From Thermothielavioides terrestris NRRL 8126 (Eukaryota > Ascomycota > Sordariomycetes > Sordariales > Chaetomiaceae): a stretch of DNA of 64,000 bases. A program made the translations under genes and the position numbers. The first letter of the stretch is position 1, and the number at the start of each line of letters is the position of its first letter. This document shows positions 22,607 to 34,385 of the stretch, piece by piece. The stretch is taken from positions 1,302,001 through 1,366,000 of the forward strand of contig NC_016460.1 in NCBI RefSeq assembly GCF_000226115.1, in the 5' to 3' direction. The notes beneath the pieces were generated by a model. It had not been told where the DNA came from and ran no database searches. It was given only the letters and a program-made list of their open reading frames with translations.

Positions 22607-24954
22607 ATGGACCCCTACTCAACGGCTGCCCCACCGCTGTCAGCGGCTTCCACTCACGTCTCGCCGTCGGTGTCTAACGGGAACGAGAGCCCGGAGACGG
22701 CGATCATGGCTTCGGCGACCTCAGATGTCCGTCTAGCTCAGCAGCCCGCCACTACCCCCGCAGTCCCCGCCGCATGTCTCGCCTGCGTGAGTAGAGCTAT
22801 TTTTATTTATTTACTTTTATGTCCTTGATATTGATTTACGGCTTGCCTTTTTTGATTTATTTTTTATTTTTATTTTTATTTATTTATATTTTTTTTTTTT
22901 TTTTTTTTTTATAGCGGTTGAGTACCTGCTGAACAACGTACAGCGCGGCAAGCATCTCAAGTGCGACGGGAACACCCCTTGCTCGCGTTGCACTAGCTCC
23001 AACACCGAGTGTCTATATGTCCCCTCTCGCCGCGGCTACAGGGCCCCCAGGAAGAACACGACCCAGAATCCGAACAAGCGCCATGCATCGTCCTCCCCGC
23101 CGTACCCCGGCCCGACTGAGAGCTGCCCCATGCTCCTGGGACACGGGGGGGTGTCGCTTGCTGCCCCCGCGATCCCCGGCTTCAACCCGGCCGTCGTGCT
23201 GCCGGACCAGTCGCCCGTCTCTTATACGACCACTTCGCCTCTGGGAAACGTGCCGCTCTACCGGAACCCGTTCGCCCCAGCCATGGATGCCAACGCGCTG
23301 GCCCTGACGACGACGACGACGTCGTCGACACCAACATCGACTTCGTCGACGGCCACGGCCGCGGCCACGCCGGCCGTGCCTCCGGCCCAGCCGCCGGTGC
23401 CGACGCTGGCGGAGCGCTGCTTCGACGCCTTCTACCACTTCTTCCACGCCGGCCACCCCTTCGTGCTGCCCAAGGACTACTTCCTCCGCATGCTCAAGGA
23501 GGGCGCGGCGGCCAACCTCAACGTCGTCCTGGCCGCCATGCGGTACATCGGCTCGCTGTACGTCGACGCCGGGCCCGCCCGGGCGACCTACCTGGACGAG
23601 GCCATCCGGCTAAGCTACCGGCCGGACACGCCCAAGGACGGCTTCCTGGTCCAGGCCCTGCTGCTCATCATCATCGGCCTGGACGGGTCGTGCGACCAGG
23701 GGCGCGCGCGCGAGCTGCTGGCCGACTGCGAGCGCCTCGCCATCGAGATCGACCTCAACAAGCGCGACTTCGCCGCCCTGCACGGCCGCGCCAACCCCGT
23801 GCTCGAGGAGAGCTGGCGCCGCACCTGGTGGGACCTGTACGTGTGCGACGGCATGATCGCCGGCGTGCACCGCGTCACCAAGTTCTTGCTGTTCGACATC
23901 CAGGCCGACGTGGGCTTGCCGTGCGAGGAGCATGAGTACCTCTCAGGGGTAGGTTTTTTTTTTTCTTTCCCATTTTTTCCTTTTCCGTTTTCTTTGTATT
24001 TTGGCCCCGCTAACTGTTCCTCCCCAGCGCATCCCGGCGCCGTCGTACATAGAGGACTTCGACGACGCGACCTTCTCGGGCGAGGACCGCGAGTTCTCGT
24101 CCTTCACGTACCGCATCGCGGCGGCGCGCAACCTCGGGCGCCTGATGCGCATGCCGCCCGTCATGTTCCCCGGCGACGAGAACGTCAACCGCGTGCAGTC
24201 GCTGCTCACCAACTGGCGCATGCACCTGCCGGACTCGAAGCGCGACGACCTCAACAAGAACTGCCAGCTCGACGAGATGATGTTCCAGGCGCACTTCATC
24301 ACGCATGCGTATGCCGTCCCCCTCTCTTTTTCCCTCTTTTGCCCGGTTCAGTTACAACTGGATATAGATATACATGCTAAATCACTTTACTCTTGCCTTC
24401 CCAGCTGCACCATCATACTACACCAGCCGCTCTCGCAGCTGGACACGTCGCCGGTGCAGGCGGTCAACTCGTGCGCGCCGCACCGGCCGGTGCCGTCGGG
24501 GGAGGCGTTCAACACGCACACGCGGCACACGCTGAGCGCGGCGGCGGAGATCTCGCAGATGATCACGCAGGCGGGGGCGGGGGTGGACGACGTGACGCGG
24601 CACACGCACTTCTTCACGTGCGTCATCACGCTCAGCTCGATCGTGCACCTGTCCCGGTGGGCGCTCTACTTCGTCGACGACGAGGACCACCTGCGCCAGC
24701 AGATCCGCCTCAACATCGGCGCGCTCCGCCGCCTCAGCCGCGTCTGGAAGGCCGCCGACACCGCCTGGGCCCAGGTCAAGGGCGTCGCCCAGGAGATCTA
24801 CCGCGGCAAGAAGGCCCAGCAGATCAGCCCCGCCTTCTGGGTCGGCTTCACGCAGGAGCAGATGATCAGCAGCATCAACGCCGACGAGGGCATCATGAGC
24901 GAGTTCAACGCCGCCGCCGCCGGCGTGCTGGGCGGGCAGGTTAGTCAGGGGTAG
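22607..24954 (+). CDS. Zn2Cys6 fungal-specific transcription factor
   Basis: Four exons: 22607-22786, 22944-23948, 24028-24308 and 24405-24954, giving 671 residues. The zinc cluster is rebuilt only when intron 1 (157 bp, T-rich) is removed. It then reads CLAC, RGKHLKC, DGNTPC, SRC, TSSNTEC, an exact CX2CX6CX5CX2CX6C binuclear cluster at residues 57-81, followed by the usual basic SRRGYR. A Pro/Thr/Ala-rich linker leads to the fungal middle-homology region from about residue 155, with LAERCFDAFYHFFHAGHPF, LLIIIGLDGS, WRRTWWDLYVCDGMIAG and ILHQPLSQLD. Such proteins bind CGG-type half-sites and control metabolism or development. Its own targets are unknown; the neighbouring ABC transporter is a possible but unproven target. 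Intron 3 (96 bp) has no stop in frame and could be retained. Confidence 0.9.
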
Positions 24955-26824
24955 GCGCGGAAAGCGGGAAGACCGGAAGGCCGGAAGGCCGGAACAGGTG
25001 GAAATGTGTTGTTTTCGTTCAAGAGGGCACGGGGTCTGGTTCAAGCGCAGTGCAGGTACGTATAACGTGGATTGGAAACGGGACGATTCGGCTAAGCGTC
25101 AGGGAAAAGAAGGAGTTTGGGTTCGACATGGGTTGCGGCTTCAAGGCTTCGAGTTGGATATGAGCTTTATGATGCAAAGAGCATGATGGCAGCCGATCAT
25201 GCTTGTGCGACGAAAACAGCAAGATGGCTCTCCCGCGGTGCAATATGTGCAAAACTGCTCCGGATTCCGACTTTCCTGTAACGTTACTTTGGTCTGGCCG
25301 GGTCTGTCCCTAGCTCCGCTACTGGTTCTTGGTTAGCCAAAAAGGGGTTAAGTTTCGCACAAATATTTCTGGATACTCCTTCAACTCGTATCGCCGTCCG
25401 AAATAGACGAGACCGGTGAACGTGCCGGGCAAAAGTCCCCCCCCTCTCCCCCTCCCCGGAGTTGTTCCGCTGCTGTCTCACACTCAGGTCGCCGTTCACT
25501 CGGTCTTGGGCGCCGCCACCGGTTCTTGTCATGATCACACCAAGCATATGAGACCCCAAGTCGCCAATGCCGTGAGTGAGGGGTGATATCCCACCGCTGT
25601 TTCAGCCGCTGCGGCCACATTCTGCCGCCCCTTTTTGGCCGTCATGGCGGATCGACGGTGTCTCAGGGTGGCGGTAAAGCGTCGGCTCGGTGATGTGAGG
25701 AAAAGTTGGGTTGAGACAGAACTGGTCGCCGATGGGGGTGATGATGGTGATGGACGGACGGGGGATGTGCGCTTCGGGGATATGATGTTATGCAGGATGC
25801 ATGCAAGCTGTGAGGCCGGAGGTGGCCGATGTCTCACCCCGTACAGAGTATGTAGACTTTGTAGTGTAGATGTCGCCGCGGGAGGGGCGTGGGTGTATTA
25901 GTGGGGTGTTTAGGTGTGGGAGACCCGAGTTGACTGCGGCTCCGCTGCAGCTCCTTCGGCGTCCTTGGCTGTTGGTCCCCGCCCAGCCCTCGGCTCGGCA
26001 ACCGGATCGTTGGATCGTCGCGGTCGGCGACTGCATCGGAGATCTGGCGCTGCCCTGGTCCCACAAGCAGTACGGAGTATTCTATATACAGGATATTAAG
26101 GGTGTGATGCATTTGGGAACACCAACCTCTTTCGGTGGCGCTCCGGACAAAGTTGCCAGCACGGAGTAAATATGGTTCGCGCCGCACTCCGTAAGCGGGG
26201 CGGAGCCGTCTGGAATGCAACTACAATTCCGCATCTTGCATGTGATGGTCTTTCGCCATTGGCTGCCGTCCCGGCGGCTCGGCAATGCACGGCAAGTCCA
26301 CCATTTTGCAGGCAGGGCTGAGCGACTTGTGTTTGTCAAAAAGTGGCTCGTTGGGCCTGGTGCGGTGTTCTATGGCGAACTGAACGGGATCCGAGTTGGC
26401 TCTTGCCGTGAGCCTTGGCATTAGCGTGTGAGAGAGCAGAGCTGGGATTTGCAGCGTGATGAGTAGAGAGGCTGCTGAGACACCAGTTGTTTGCTGGGGA
26501 TGATCGAGGAAATTCTGTTCTCCGAGTACGCCGGGCCCAGCAAGGTGGCTGACCAAGCTTGTGATGAGCATGAGATCATCAAGGCATCCCGCGCAGGAAG
26601 AGAAACCACTCGTGATCCGGTCTCAAAGCACCCTAATGATGAGCCCAGTCTGGAGAAGAGGTAGCTAGTATACTTAAAAGAAGCCGCCGCACTTTACTTC
26701 CTGGAGGGCCAGTCGCTCAACGCTTCGTCTTGCCCGTCACAGAGCAGGAGGATCCCCGCTGTCTTTTCCCAACCTCCCTCCAGCTTTCTGCCGGCCCAAC
26801 CCCAGTCCACTGCATCAGCAATCC
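24955..26824. other. Intergenic DNA between Zn2Cys6 regulator and ABC transporter
   Basis: No gene is supported in this 1.87-kb stretch. TACGGAGTA-type words occur near 26070 and 26160, as is common in filamentous-fungal intergenic DNA. A TATACTTAAAAG at 26669-26680, 145 bp before the transporter ATG, is a weak TATA candidate. It is followed by a CT-rich leader. Short frames at 25535-25837 and 25834-26220 (minus) overlap others and carry no motif. Confidence 0.45.
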
Positions 26825-29432
26825 ATGATGGCGCCCATCAGTGCGTCATCCTCTGCTTCCAGGGCCGACCCGGCGCCGAAAGACTTGCCCGACGTCGACC
26901 TTGAGCAAGGGGAGGCCGACAAGGCGCACCTCCGTAACACCAGCGTGCACAGCTTCGCGTGGAAGGGCGTCACCGTGACGGTCAAGGACCGCAAGACCAA
27001 GCAGCCCAAGACCCTCGTCGACAACGCCGAAGGCATCGTTCAAGCAGGTAGGCAAGCTTTCCGCCTACTTTCCACCTCCGTTCTCCCTCTCCACCACCTA
27101 TCCCTATCCCCCCCGCCCCTCCCGCCGCGCGTTCTAAGTTCTAATCCCCCAGCCAGGCGAGATCCTCGCCGTCATGGGCCCCTCCGGCTCCGGCAAGACA
27201 ACACTTCTCAACATGCTAGCCTGCCGCCCCACCACCACCACCCCTACCACCACCTTCTCCTCCTCCACGTGCACCACAACAGGCACGCTCCTCCTAAACG
27301 GCGCCCCAGCCTCCCAGCCCGCCCTGCGCTCGGTAACCCGCTTCGTGGAGCAGGACGACGCGCTCACCGGCGCCCTGACCGTGCGCGAAACGCTGGATTT
27401 CGCCTCGCGCCTCGCCACCACCATGGCCACCACCACCTCCTTTTCCTCGTCCTTTTCCTCGTCCCCGCGCAGCAGCAGGGCCAGTGCCAGTGCCAGGGCC
27501 AATGCCAGGGACAATAGGTCCAAGGACAACAGGGCAGCGCGCGTGGCCCAGCTGGTGGACGCGTTCGGGCTGCGCGAGCGGGCGGACACGCTGGTGGGCA
27601 CGGGCCTGCGCAAGGGCCTCAGCGGCGGGCAGCGGCGGCGGCTGGGCGTGGCCGGCCAGCTGGTCGGCGGCGGGGCGCGGGTGCTGGTGCTGGACGAGCC
27701 GACCAGCGGGCTGGATTCGGCGGCCGGGTGGGAGGTGGTTAAGGTCTTGAGGGGGGTTGCTCGGCGGGAGGGGGTGAGTTTTATTTTTCCTTTGTTCTTT
27801 TTTTTTTTCTGCCTCTTCTTTCCCTTCTTCTTCTTTCGCTCCTTCAATCTTCCTTTTCTTGGTTGTGAGAATGGGGGATTCAGGGGCTAACCCTTAGGGG
27901 CCTTGGGCTCGCTGGCCGCAGTTAATCGTCATCGCGTCGATCCACCAGCCGAGCACGGCCACGTTCAACCTGTTCGACAAGCTGCTGCTCATGTCGCACG
28001 GCAAGACGCACTACTTCGGCCCCACAGCCGAGGTCGCGGCGCATTACGAGGCGCTGGGGTGCCCGATGCCGGTCCATGTCAACCCGGCCGAGTTCCTGCT
28101 CGACATGGTCAACACCGACTTCGCCGCGCACCGCGAGTCGGCCGTGCGCCGGCTCGACGAGATGCAGCTCGCCTGGGCGCGCTCGCCGGCGGCTAAGGAG
28201 CTGGCTGCCACCATCGCCGCGGCCGAAGAAAAAGGGGTGACGACGGGGGCGGCTGGGGCGGGCCTCGAGATGGACGGGTCGGAGCAGAAACCGAGCCTGC
28301 CGAGCTTGGTGCTCACGCTGCTGCACCGCGGCTTCGTGAAGAGCTACCGCGATATCGTCGTCTATGGAATCAGGCTGGCCATGTACAGTGGTGAGTGCGG
28401 CCCCTTTTGTTTGGTTGGGTATAAGCAATGTTTGACTCACTGAGAACCTCATCCGACAGCCCTGGCCATCATGATGGGCACCGTCTGGTTGCGGCTGGAC
28501 GCGGCGCAGGAGTCCATCATTCCGTTCATCAACGCCATCTTCTAGTACGTAGGACGATGAGAGACGTTGCTCAGCGTGGGATACCTGCTGACGCTCGGCC
28601 AGCGGCTCCGCCTTCATGTCGTTCATGGCCTGCGCGTACTGCCCGGCCTACCTCGAGGACTACATGCAGTTCATCAAGGAGAAGCGCAACGGCCTGTACG
28701 GCGCCACGGCCATGATCGTCGCCAACTTCCTCATCGGCGTGCCCTACCTGTGTATGTCATCCCTCTCCTTCCCAGCTTTTCGAGTGCCTAAGGACCGGGA
28801 TGCATACGATCCCCTGCTGACGCCCGGCAATACAGTCATCTTCTCGCTCGTCTTCTCGGCCATCTCGTACTGGCTGTCCAACTTCCAGCCGACGGCGCAG
28901 GCCTTCTTCACCTGGGTGCTGTGGGTGTTCCTGGACCTGCTGGCGGCGGAGAGCCTGGTGGTGCTCCTGACGTCCGTCTTCCCGTCCTTCGTCGTCTCGC
29001 TCGCGCTGGTGGCCTTCGCCAACGGGCTGTGGATGAGCGTGGACGGCTTCATGGTGCCGCCGACGCTGCTCAACGTGTTCTACCGCTACGTGTTCCACTA
29101 CTGGGACTACCAGAAGTACGTCTTCGAGAACATGATGGTCAACGAGTTCAGCGAGCGCGTGTACACCTGCGCGCGAACGGCGGGGGGCTGCCAGTGTAAG
29201 TTCGGGCTCGTGTCCCGCTTTTGCTTTTCGCGCTCGCCCTCTTTTTTCTGACGCCGGACGTCTAGGCATGTGGCAGACCGACCTGGCGGACCAGTGCCTG
29301 ATCCGCGGCCAGGGCGTGCTCGACCAGTACGGCTACCGGCCGGGACACATGGGCAAGGACGTCGGTATCATGTTGGCCATCATCTTCGGTTACCGTCTTG
29401 CCGCGTGGCTGGTCCTGAAGTTGAAGAAGTGA
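26825..29432 (+). CDS. ABCG-type half-size ABC transporter
   Basis: Seven exons give 689 residues: 26825-27047, 27157-27773, 27922-28390, 28460-28544, 28603-28751, 28836-29195 and 29266-29432. All junctions keep phase. The order is ATPase then membrane domain, as in the WHITE/ABCG subfamily. The Walker A GPSGSGKTT lies near residue 80, the signature LSGGQRRRLGV near 230, Walker B plus D-loop VLVLDEPTSGLD near 250, and the switch region ASIHQPS after intron 2. The second half has about six hydrophobic segments (MYSALAIMMGTVW, AMIVANFLIGVPYL, FIFSLVFSAISYWL, MLAIIFGYRLAAWLVL). It ends in a lysine-rich tail. A half transporter must dimerise to export its substrate, probably a lipid or hydrophobic compound. 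Two Ser/Thr-rich inserts near residues 90-105 and 155-180 are unusual for the ATPase domain. The ATG at 26828 is an equally possible start. Confidence 0.9.
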
Positions 29433-30148
29433 GAGTGTGAAAGCCCGGGGGGTAGGCCTGAAGGCGAGGGGGTTGCGGGCGGCCGCATTGCTGGACTAGT
29501 CAAGGAGCAGGCCAATGAGGATCGCTGTGTTCAGCGAGCTGGCGTCTTGTTGGCGAGCTCGATAACTAGAGTCTGTCAGGGATGAAATTCCGAGAGGAGC
29601 AGGCATTGCTCTGTGATTTGTACTTACACGTACACTGCACCCCAAGACTCGAGAGCATTTTGGCGGGTGGGACAGAGCAGGCACCGTGATAACCACGCCC
29701 GGGTCATGAGGGAATGAACGCATTACTCGGAGGCTACTCGACATTTCGACGCCGTCAGAGAGTTCAGTTGGTAGTATACCTATATGTCTTCATAATTTCA
29801 TGATGAGTTGGTCAGAGTCATTTAAGCTCCGAGTTTTGTGTTGCGCTCCATCTATCGTGCTCCGAGTACGGAGACGCGAAAGTGACAATCATCCCAGGCC
29901 CATGCAACGAGGCCCCACCGGGTTCTTATCGCAAGAGCGCGCTAGTTTTATCAAGCGAGACCCTCGCCCCACTTATCGCGTGAAAGCGCGCCGTTTTGGC
30001 GTTGAACTGCTACGTGCGGAAGACCCCACAAACATCTTCTGGCGTCCGGTCCTCCGTCTCCTTGTGGCAGCCAGTCCCTACCAAATACGAAAATTGTCAA
30101 CATCTTGTGTATCGAAGCAGCGCTTCGCCTGTGTCTGCACGCCTCGGC
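29433..30148. other. Intergenic DNA between ABC transporter and unrecognised gene
   Basis: About 700 bp with no supported gene. It should contain the transporter 3' UTR and the promoter and leader of the gene at 30149. An AGTACGGAGACG word near 29865 belongs to the common intergenic CTCCGTAC class. No TATA box or repeat structure stands out. Confidence 0.45.
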
Positions 30149-32125
30149 ATGGAATTTACGTCGCCGCTCACAACACTGACGAGCATATCCACGCCAGCAT
30201 CCTACCACACAGCCCAGGGCTCGCCGTCCAATGCCGCCGACGAAACTGGTCTCAGCAGCCCCCTCGAGGAGCTCCCCCCAGGGGAGCTGCTGCCGTACCG
30301 TGCTGCTGTACCGCTGCCGCATGAGTTGAAGTCGCACTGCCAGATCCACCTGGAGGAGCAGCTCTGTCTGTCCATCTCTTTTCCTGTCCTGCTCCAGCTC
30401 CACCTTCCAAACCGTCCCTACTAACCCTCCGTTCTGTTTCCCGCAACTACAGACACAGCCGCAATTCACATCCTCTCGGGCCTCCTCAGCGATGGCGCCC
30501 CTCCGGCCTGCAGTCACCCAAAACAACTCCCCAAACCGGCTCGCATTCCGCCCCCATCTCAGCTCGCCCTCCTCGCAACCATCGTCGTCCATCCGGCATT
30601 CACCACCAGCGCCCCGGAAACAGCCAACATCCACGCCGCCGCCCACGCCCTGTCTTACCTACGCGGCCTGCTCAGCACTGTGGGGCCCATCAACGCCAAC
30701 TTCCGCGCCGCGTTCGATTTTACCGCCTCCTCCACCTCGTCCGGCCCCGCCGCCGCCACCACCCGGTCCCGCGCAGCCGCCCGCCCCGGCAGCCGCCCGG
30801 GAAGCCGAGGCGGCAGCCGCAGCCGGAGCCGGCACAGCAGCGGAGCTCACAACAACAACACCGCTTACCTAAGCAGCGACGACGAGCCCCCGTGGCAATC
30901 CGACTCGGACTCGGACGCGCTGGGCGGCGACTTCGCGCGCTCGGACCTGCTCTTCCGCCGCGCGCCCGACTTCTGGGCCGTGCTGGGCTGGGCGTTCCGC
31001 TGCGCCGCCGAGCACCCGGCCCGCTGGCGCTGCTGGCGCGAGTGGCTGGGCTTCGTGCTGGCCGCCGTGGAGGCCGACTTTGACGAGCGGCTGCGCGAGG
31101 ACCAGGCGGCGGTCGGGCAGACGGGCAAGAGTAAGTCCACCCGGCCGTACCCGGCGCTGGGTGGGAGCTTGATTGTGGCATACCTGCTCGGCCTGAGGCG
31201 GGCGAGGAGGAATCCGCTGCGGGAGGTGCTAAGGGCGGTGTTTGCGTTCTGCGACGGGGAGATGGTCGCGTCGGATAGGGCGATTTTCGGGGAGGTGTTC
31301 AGGCACGAGACGAAGCTTGGTAGGAGCAAGCGCAAGAGGGCGGAGGATAATGTGGTGGACCTGGAGAATGATCGGTTTGGGGACTACTTGGATGATGGGG
31401 AGTCGTTGGAGTCGGAGGAGGAGAGCGAGGGAGAGGACGTGCCGATGCCCGCCCCGGCGAAGGGGCGGAGGAAACCGGGCCGCAAGGCCAAGGGGGAAGG
31501 CACAGCCTCTCTCGCCCTCACGGACAGCCTCGCCGAGACGGTGCCCTTCCGCCTGCGCGTCTTCCGCTTGCTCTCAGCGGTGTCCTACTACCTCCCCGAT
31601 ACCTTTGAGCCGGTCGGCGAGCTCTACGAGAGATTCACCGACCAGGTGCGCAGCCTCCCGCTGCCCATGTTCCGCCTGTTCATCGAGCCGCACCGGTCCA
31701 TCCTCCCCGAAGAGGTCCAGGTCTCGTTCCTACGCATGGTGATCGAGGCGCTGCTGCCGCGCCACCCGGACCCGGCCGAGGTCGACGCCGCGGCCGGCCA
31801 CGGCGTCACCGTGCGCGTCATGCAGGAGTGCTTCCTGCCCTTCGCCGCGAGCAGGGTCACGGCCGAGGACAACGCCAAGCTGTCGCTCGCCCTCGAGCGC
31901 ATGATGTGGTTCGTCTACGGCCAGATCGGGGTTGAGTATTCGCCCGGGCTGCGCAGGGCCGTCGAGGCCGGCATCAAGGCCCGCGAGGACAAGATCAAGC
32001 GGCGCGGGGCTGCTGGCGCTGCTGGGAGGGCGGACGCTGCGGACAAGGCGGCGCGGGAGGCGCTGGCGCGGTCGGCCAGGAATCTGAGGGCCTTGGTCGA
32101 TGTTATTGCGGCTGCTGGGCGGTGA
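30149..32125 (+). CDS. Unrecognised mostly helical protein
   Basis: I propose two exons, 30149-30365 and 30453-32125, giving 629 residues. The acceptor is well supported: a TACTAAC branch point at 30418-30424, then CAACTACAG, with a stop codon inside the intron. The donor (GTCTGT at 30366) is weak; I chose it because it is the only nearby GT in the right phase that gives a smooth helical join. The protein has a low-complexity Arg/Ser/Gly basic patch near residues 160-200 and helical segments rich in Ala, Leu and Arg (FWAVLGWAFRCAAEH, ERFTDQVRSLPLPMFRLF, MMWFVYGQIGVEYSP). An acidic-then-basic linker (ESEEESEGEDV then GRRKPGRKAKG) looks like a nuclear-localisation type signal. I recognise no domain. 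A chromatin or nucleolar role is a guess from composition only. Confidence 0.7.
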
Positions 32126-32681
32126 GCCCCGAGTTTTTCTTCTGTTCCCAAAACGGTGTTGGGCGGCGTGGCGTGTTGTTGGGTGTTCGGTTGGCTGGGT
32201 CCTGGCATTTTGATACCCGTCGTTGGTTCCTGCACCGACGACAATTGCATGTGTTAAGGGTCATCCACGGGTTGGGGTTTGGTCTGTATTGTAAGTGTCA
32301 TTCCGGCAGCGGTAGAAAAGCTGTGTTTTTTTTGGGGCTCAATATTGAGCATCAATGCATTTGGGGTTGTCATTGTACAGCGGTGATTTTCATTTTGCCC
32401 TGCGGCTATGTCAACCTCCCTTCTATGGACCGTTCCCCTTTGGTATCCGCCCGAATCCCTCTCTGGCCGAACCTCAGACCATGACGATGGGTTCTTGACT
32501 AGACAGTTGCTCAATGCAATAGTGTACAACACGTGCCGCTCGCTAAATCTCAGTTTTCCGCTTACGGCGAGGTTGCAAGATGCCCGTACCCGATTTCCGT
32601 ACGCCACCCATTAATGCATTTCCAATCCCAACTGGCCAGAAATGATCCAGAATATTATTGTTCCATCGACCCCGCAATGCC
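32126..32681. other. Short gap between convergent genes
   Basis: About 550 bp between the stops of the unrecognised protein gene and the minus-strand NDUFAF2-like gene. It should contain both 3' UTRs. T-rich stretches near 32325-32335 and AATATTG/AATATTATTG words near 32341 and 32650 could act in 3' end formation. No gene is seen. Confidence 0.5.
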
Positions 32682-33558
32682 TCATTTCTTCGGCTTCGCG
32701 GCCGGCTGCCAAGCCTGCGGCTGCCACGTCTCGCTGGGCCCTCCCCTCGCCTGCTTCCACGGATCGGCCTGTGTCCCGCTCCCCTTGGCTTCCGCCTCAC
32801 GCCTCATCCTCCGCCACGTCTCCTCCCGCAGGTCCACCGCCTCTCTGTCCCCCAACGTATCCCCCTGCGCCACCGCCGGGCCCTCTTGCCTCTCACCATC
32901 CGCCCCGCCCGTTTCCTTAGTCTTCTCCTCCTCCGCCTCCACCCGCTCCTTCTTCACCTTCGACCCGGGCCCAACCCTGCGCTCCGTCTCCAGCGCCGGC
33001 GCCCGCACGCCCAGCACCGCCGACGCGCCCCCGGCCGCCGGCCCCGTCGCCACGCGCGGCTTCGCCTCCCACCGCGCGTCCGCCTCGGCCGCGAGCTGCT
33101 TCACGCGCGCCTGGCGCGCCTCCTCGGCCCGCTGCTCGGCCAGCGACGGCGGGTCGGCGCGCGTGTGCCGCAGCCAGCCGTGCCACGCCGGCGGCACGAC
33201 CAGCGCGTCGGGCGGCGTGCCGCGCGGGCACCGCACGATGCGCCGCCATCGTACGGGCGACAGGTGCGGGTGTGCCGGGTTCGGCGAGGGCAGCCGCGAG
33301 CCGCGGTCGAGGAATTCCCAGTAGGTGTTGCCGTTTAGGTCCAAACCTGTTGGGAGTTGGGGTGGTCAGTAAGGGGGTGGGTGGGTGGTGGTGGTAGTAG
33401 TAATGGGAGTGGTGGAGGTGAGAAAGGGGTGGGGTGAAAAGGTGGCGTGGAAAGGTCAGGTAGAACATACCGACGAGGAATTGGCGCCGCCAGGGCAGGC
33501 GCAGCATTTTCCATTTGTACCACGCCCGCAGGAGCGGGGAGATCGGTTTTTGCGACAT
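32682..33558 (-). CDS. NDUFAF2: NDUFAF2/mimitin-like mitochondrial complex I assembly factor
   Basis: Two exons, 33558-33471 and 33346-32682, with a 124-bp intron in phase 1 (GTATGT ... CCAACAG), give 250 residues. The N-terminal third is diagnostic of the NDUFA12/NDUFAF2 family. It has a basic amphipathic start (LRAWYKWKMLRLPWRRQFLVG), then GLDLNGNTYWEFLD, RWRRIVRCPRG, VVPPAWHGWLRHTRADPPS. NDUFAF2 binds an intermediate of respiratory complex I in the mitochondrial matrix and is later replaced by the NDUFA12 subunit. The last 150 residues are a charged, Ala/Glu/Arg-rich tail, as in fungal NDUFAF2 proteins but not in NDUFA12, which is why I prefer the assembly factor. It faces the calponin-homology gene head-to-head across an 827-bp promoter region. 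Confidence 0.85.
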
Positions 33559-34385
33559 GGGTTTAACTGGGAAGCTGGGCTGGGAAGCGGGTATAGGAAG
33601 TCTGGAGCAAGCTTCCTGTTTGGCTGGACTTGGTGTTGCTTGACCGGGTTATTGTGCGCCGCATAGGTCGGATGTGCAATCGCGTCGCGCAACCGTGCTC
33701 AGCTGTTCGGATATTTTCTCAAGCTGGCCGGTGACGTCGTTGCCAAGCCGGGAGGGACCGTTGCATCCACCAGAGCTCCAGCCACACTCAATGCGACACC
33801 AGCCTCCCCCATCTTCCAGGTTGATCTATCTTGATCCATTGTGGCGGTCGCCCAGCCAAAAGCCCCACGCGCAGCGGCGGGGTGCCTGGAATGCCCTGTA
33901 ATTGCGCATTACAGGGGAGCAAGGGAGAGCGGGCCCCCGCGCCCTCGCTGCGCTGACAATCCATGGATAGGTAGGGCCTCGACTTCCCTCCCGCATAGGT
34001 CCCCCGGCCTCACACGGCCATCCTGACACCAGGTGGGTGCTTGCGAAGACTCCCTCTTCGGATTACTTCTAAGCAGCGGTCTCGAATACATACTTGGCAG
34101 TCCTCCGTAGCACGCGACATTTCGAACCAGCCAATCCCCCCAATTGCCTCGGGCGCTGTCACGTCCGCGTCCGCGTCCGCTGCCAATCTCGACCCCACCA
34201 TTGGGAGTGCTGACGCAACTGCAGCGAACTGCAGCAACTGCAGCTGAGCCCGACGAACCATTTCCACTTCCCTAATCTCCGGCACTTACGGCAGGCACTC
34301 GGTCGTTCGACAGTCAACACCACGCAACACTAGTATTCCGGACTGCGCCAGCACAACTGCTGCGTCCAGCGATATCCCGCCCGCC
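33559..34385. other. Divergent promoter region between NDUFAF2-like and calponin-homology genes
   Basis: An 827-bp region holding both promoters. A CTGCAG/GCAACTGCAG cluster lies at 34215-34245, about 150 bp before the plus-strand ATG, and a CGTCCGCGTCCGCGTCCGC repeat at 34160-34180. No TATA box stands out on either side. No gene is supported. Confidence 0.5.

Noticed and set aside
22607..29432. A secondary-metabolite or transporter-regulator gene cluster formed by the Zn2Cys6 and ABCG genes
   Set aside because: A regulator next to a transporter is suggestive, but no biosynthetic backbone enzyme or tailoring gene lies nearby, and the two are separated by 1.9 kb.
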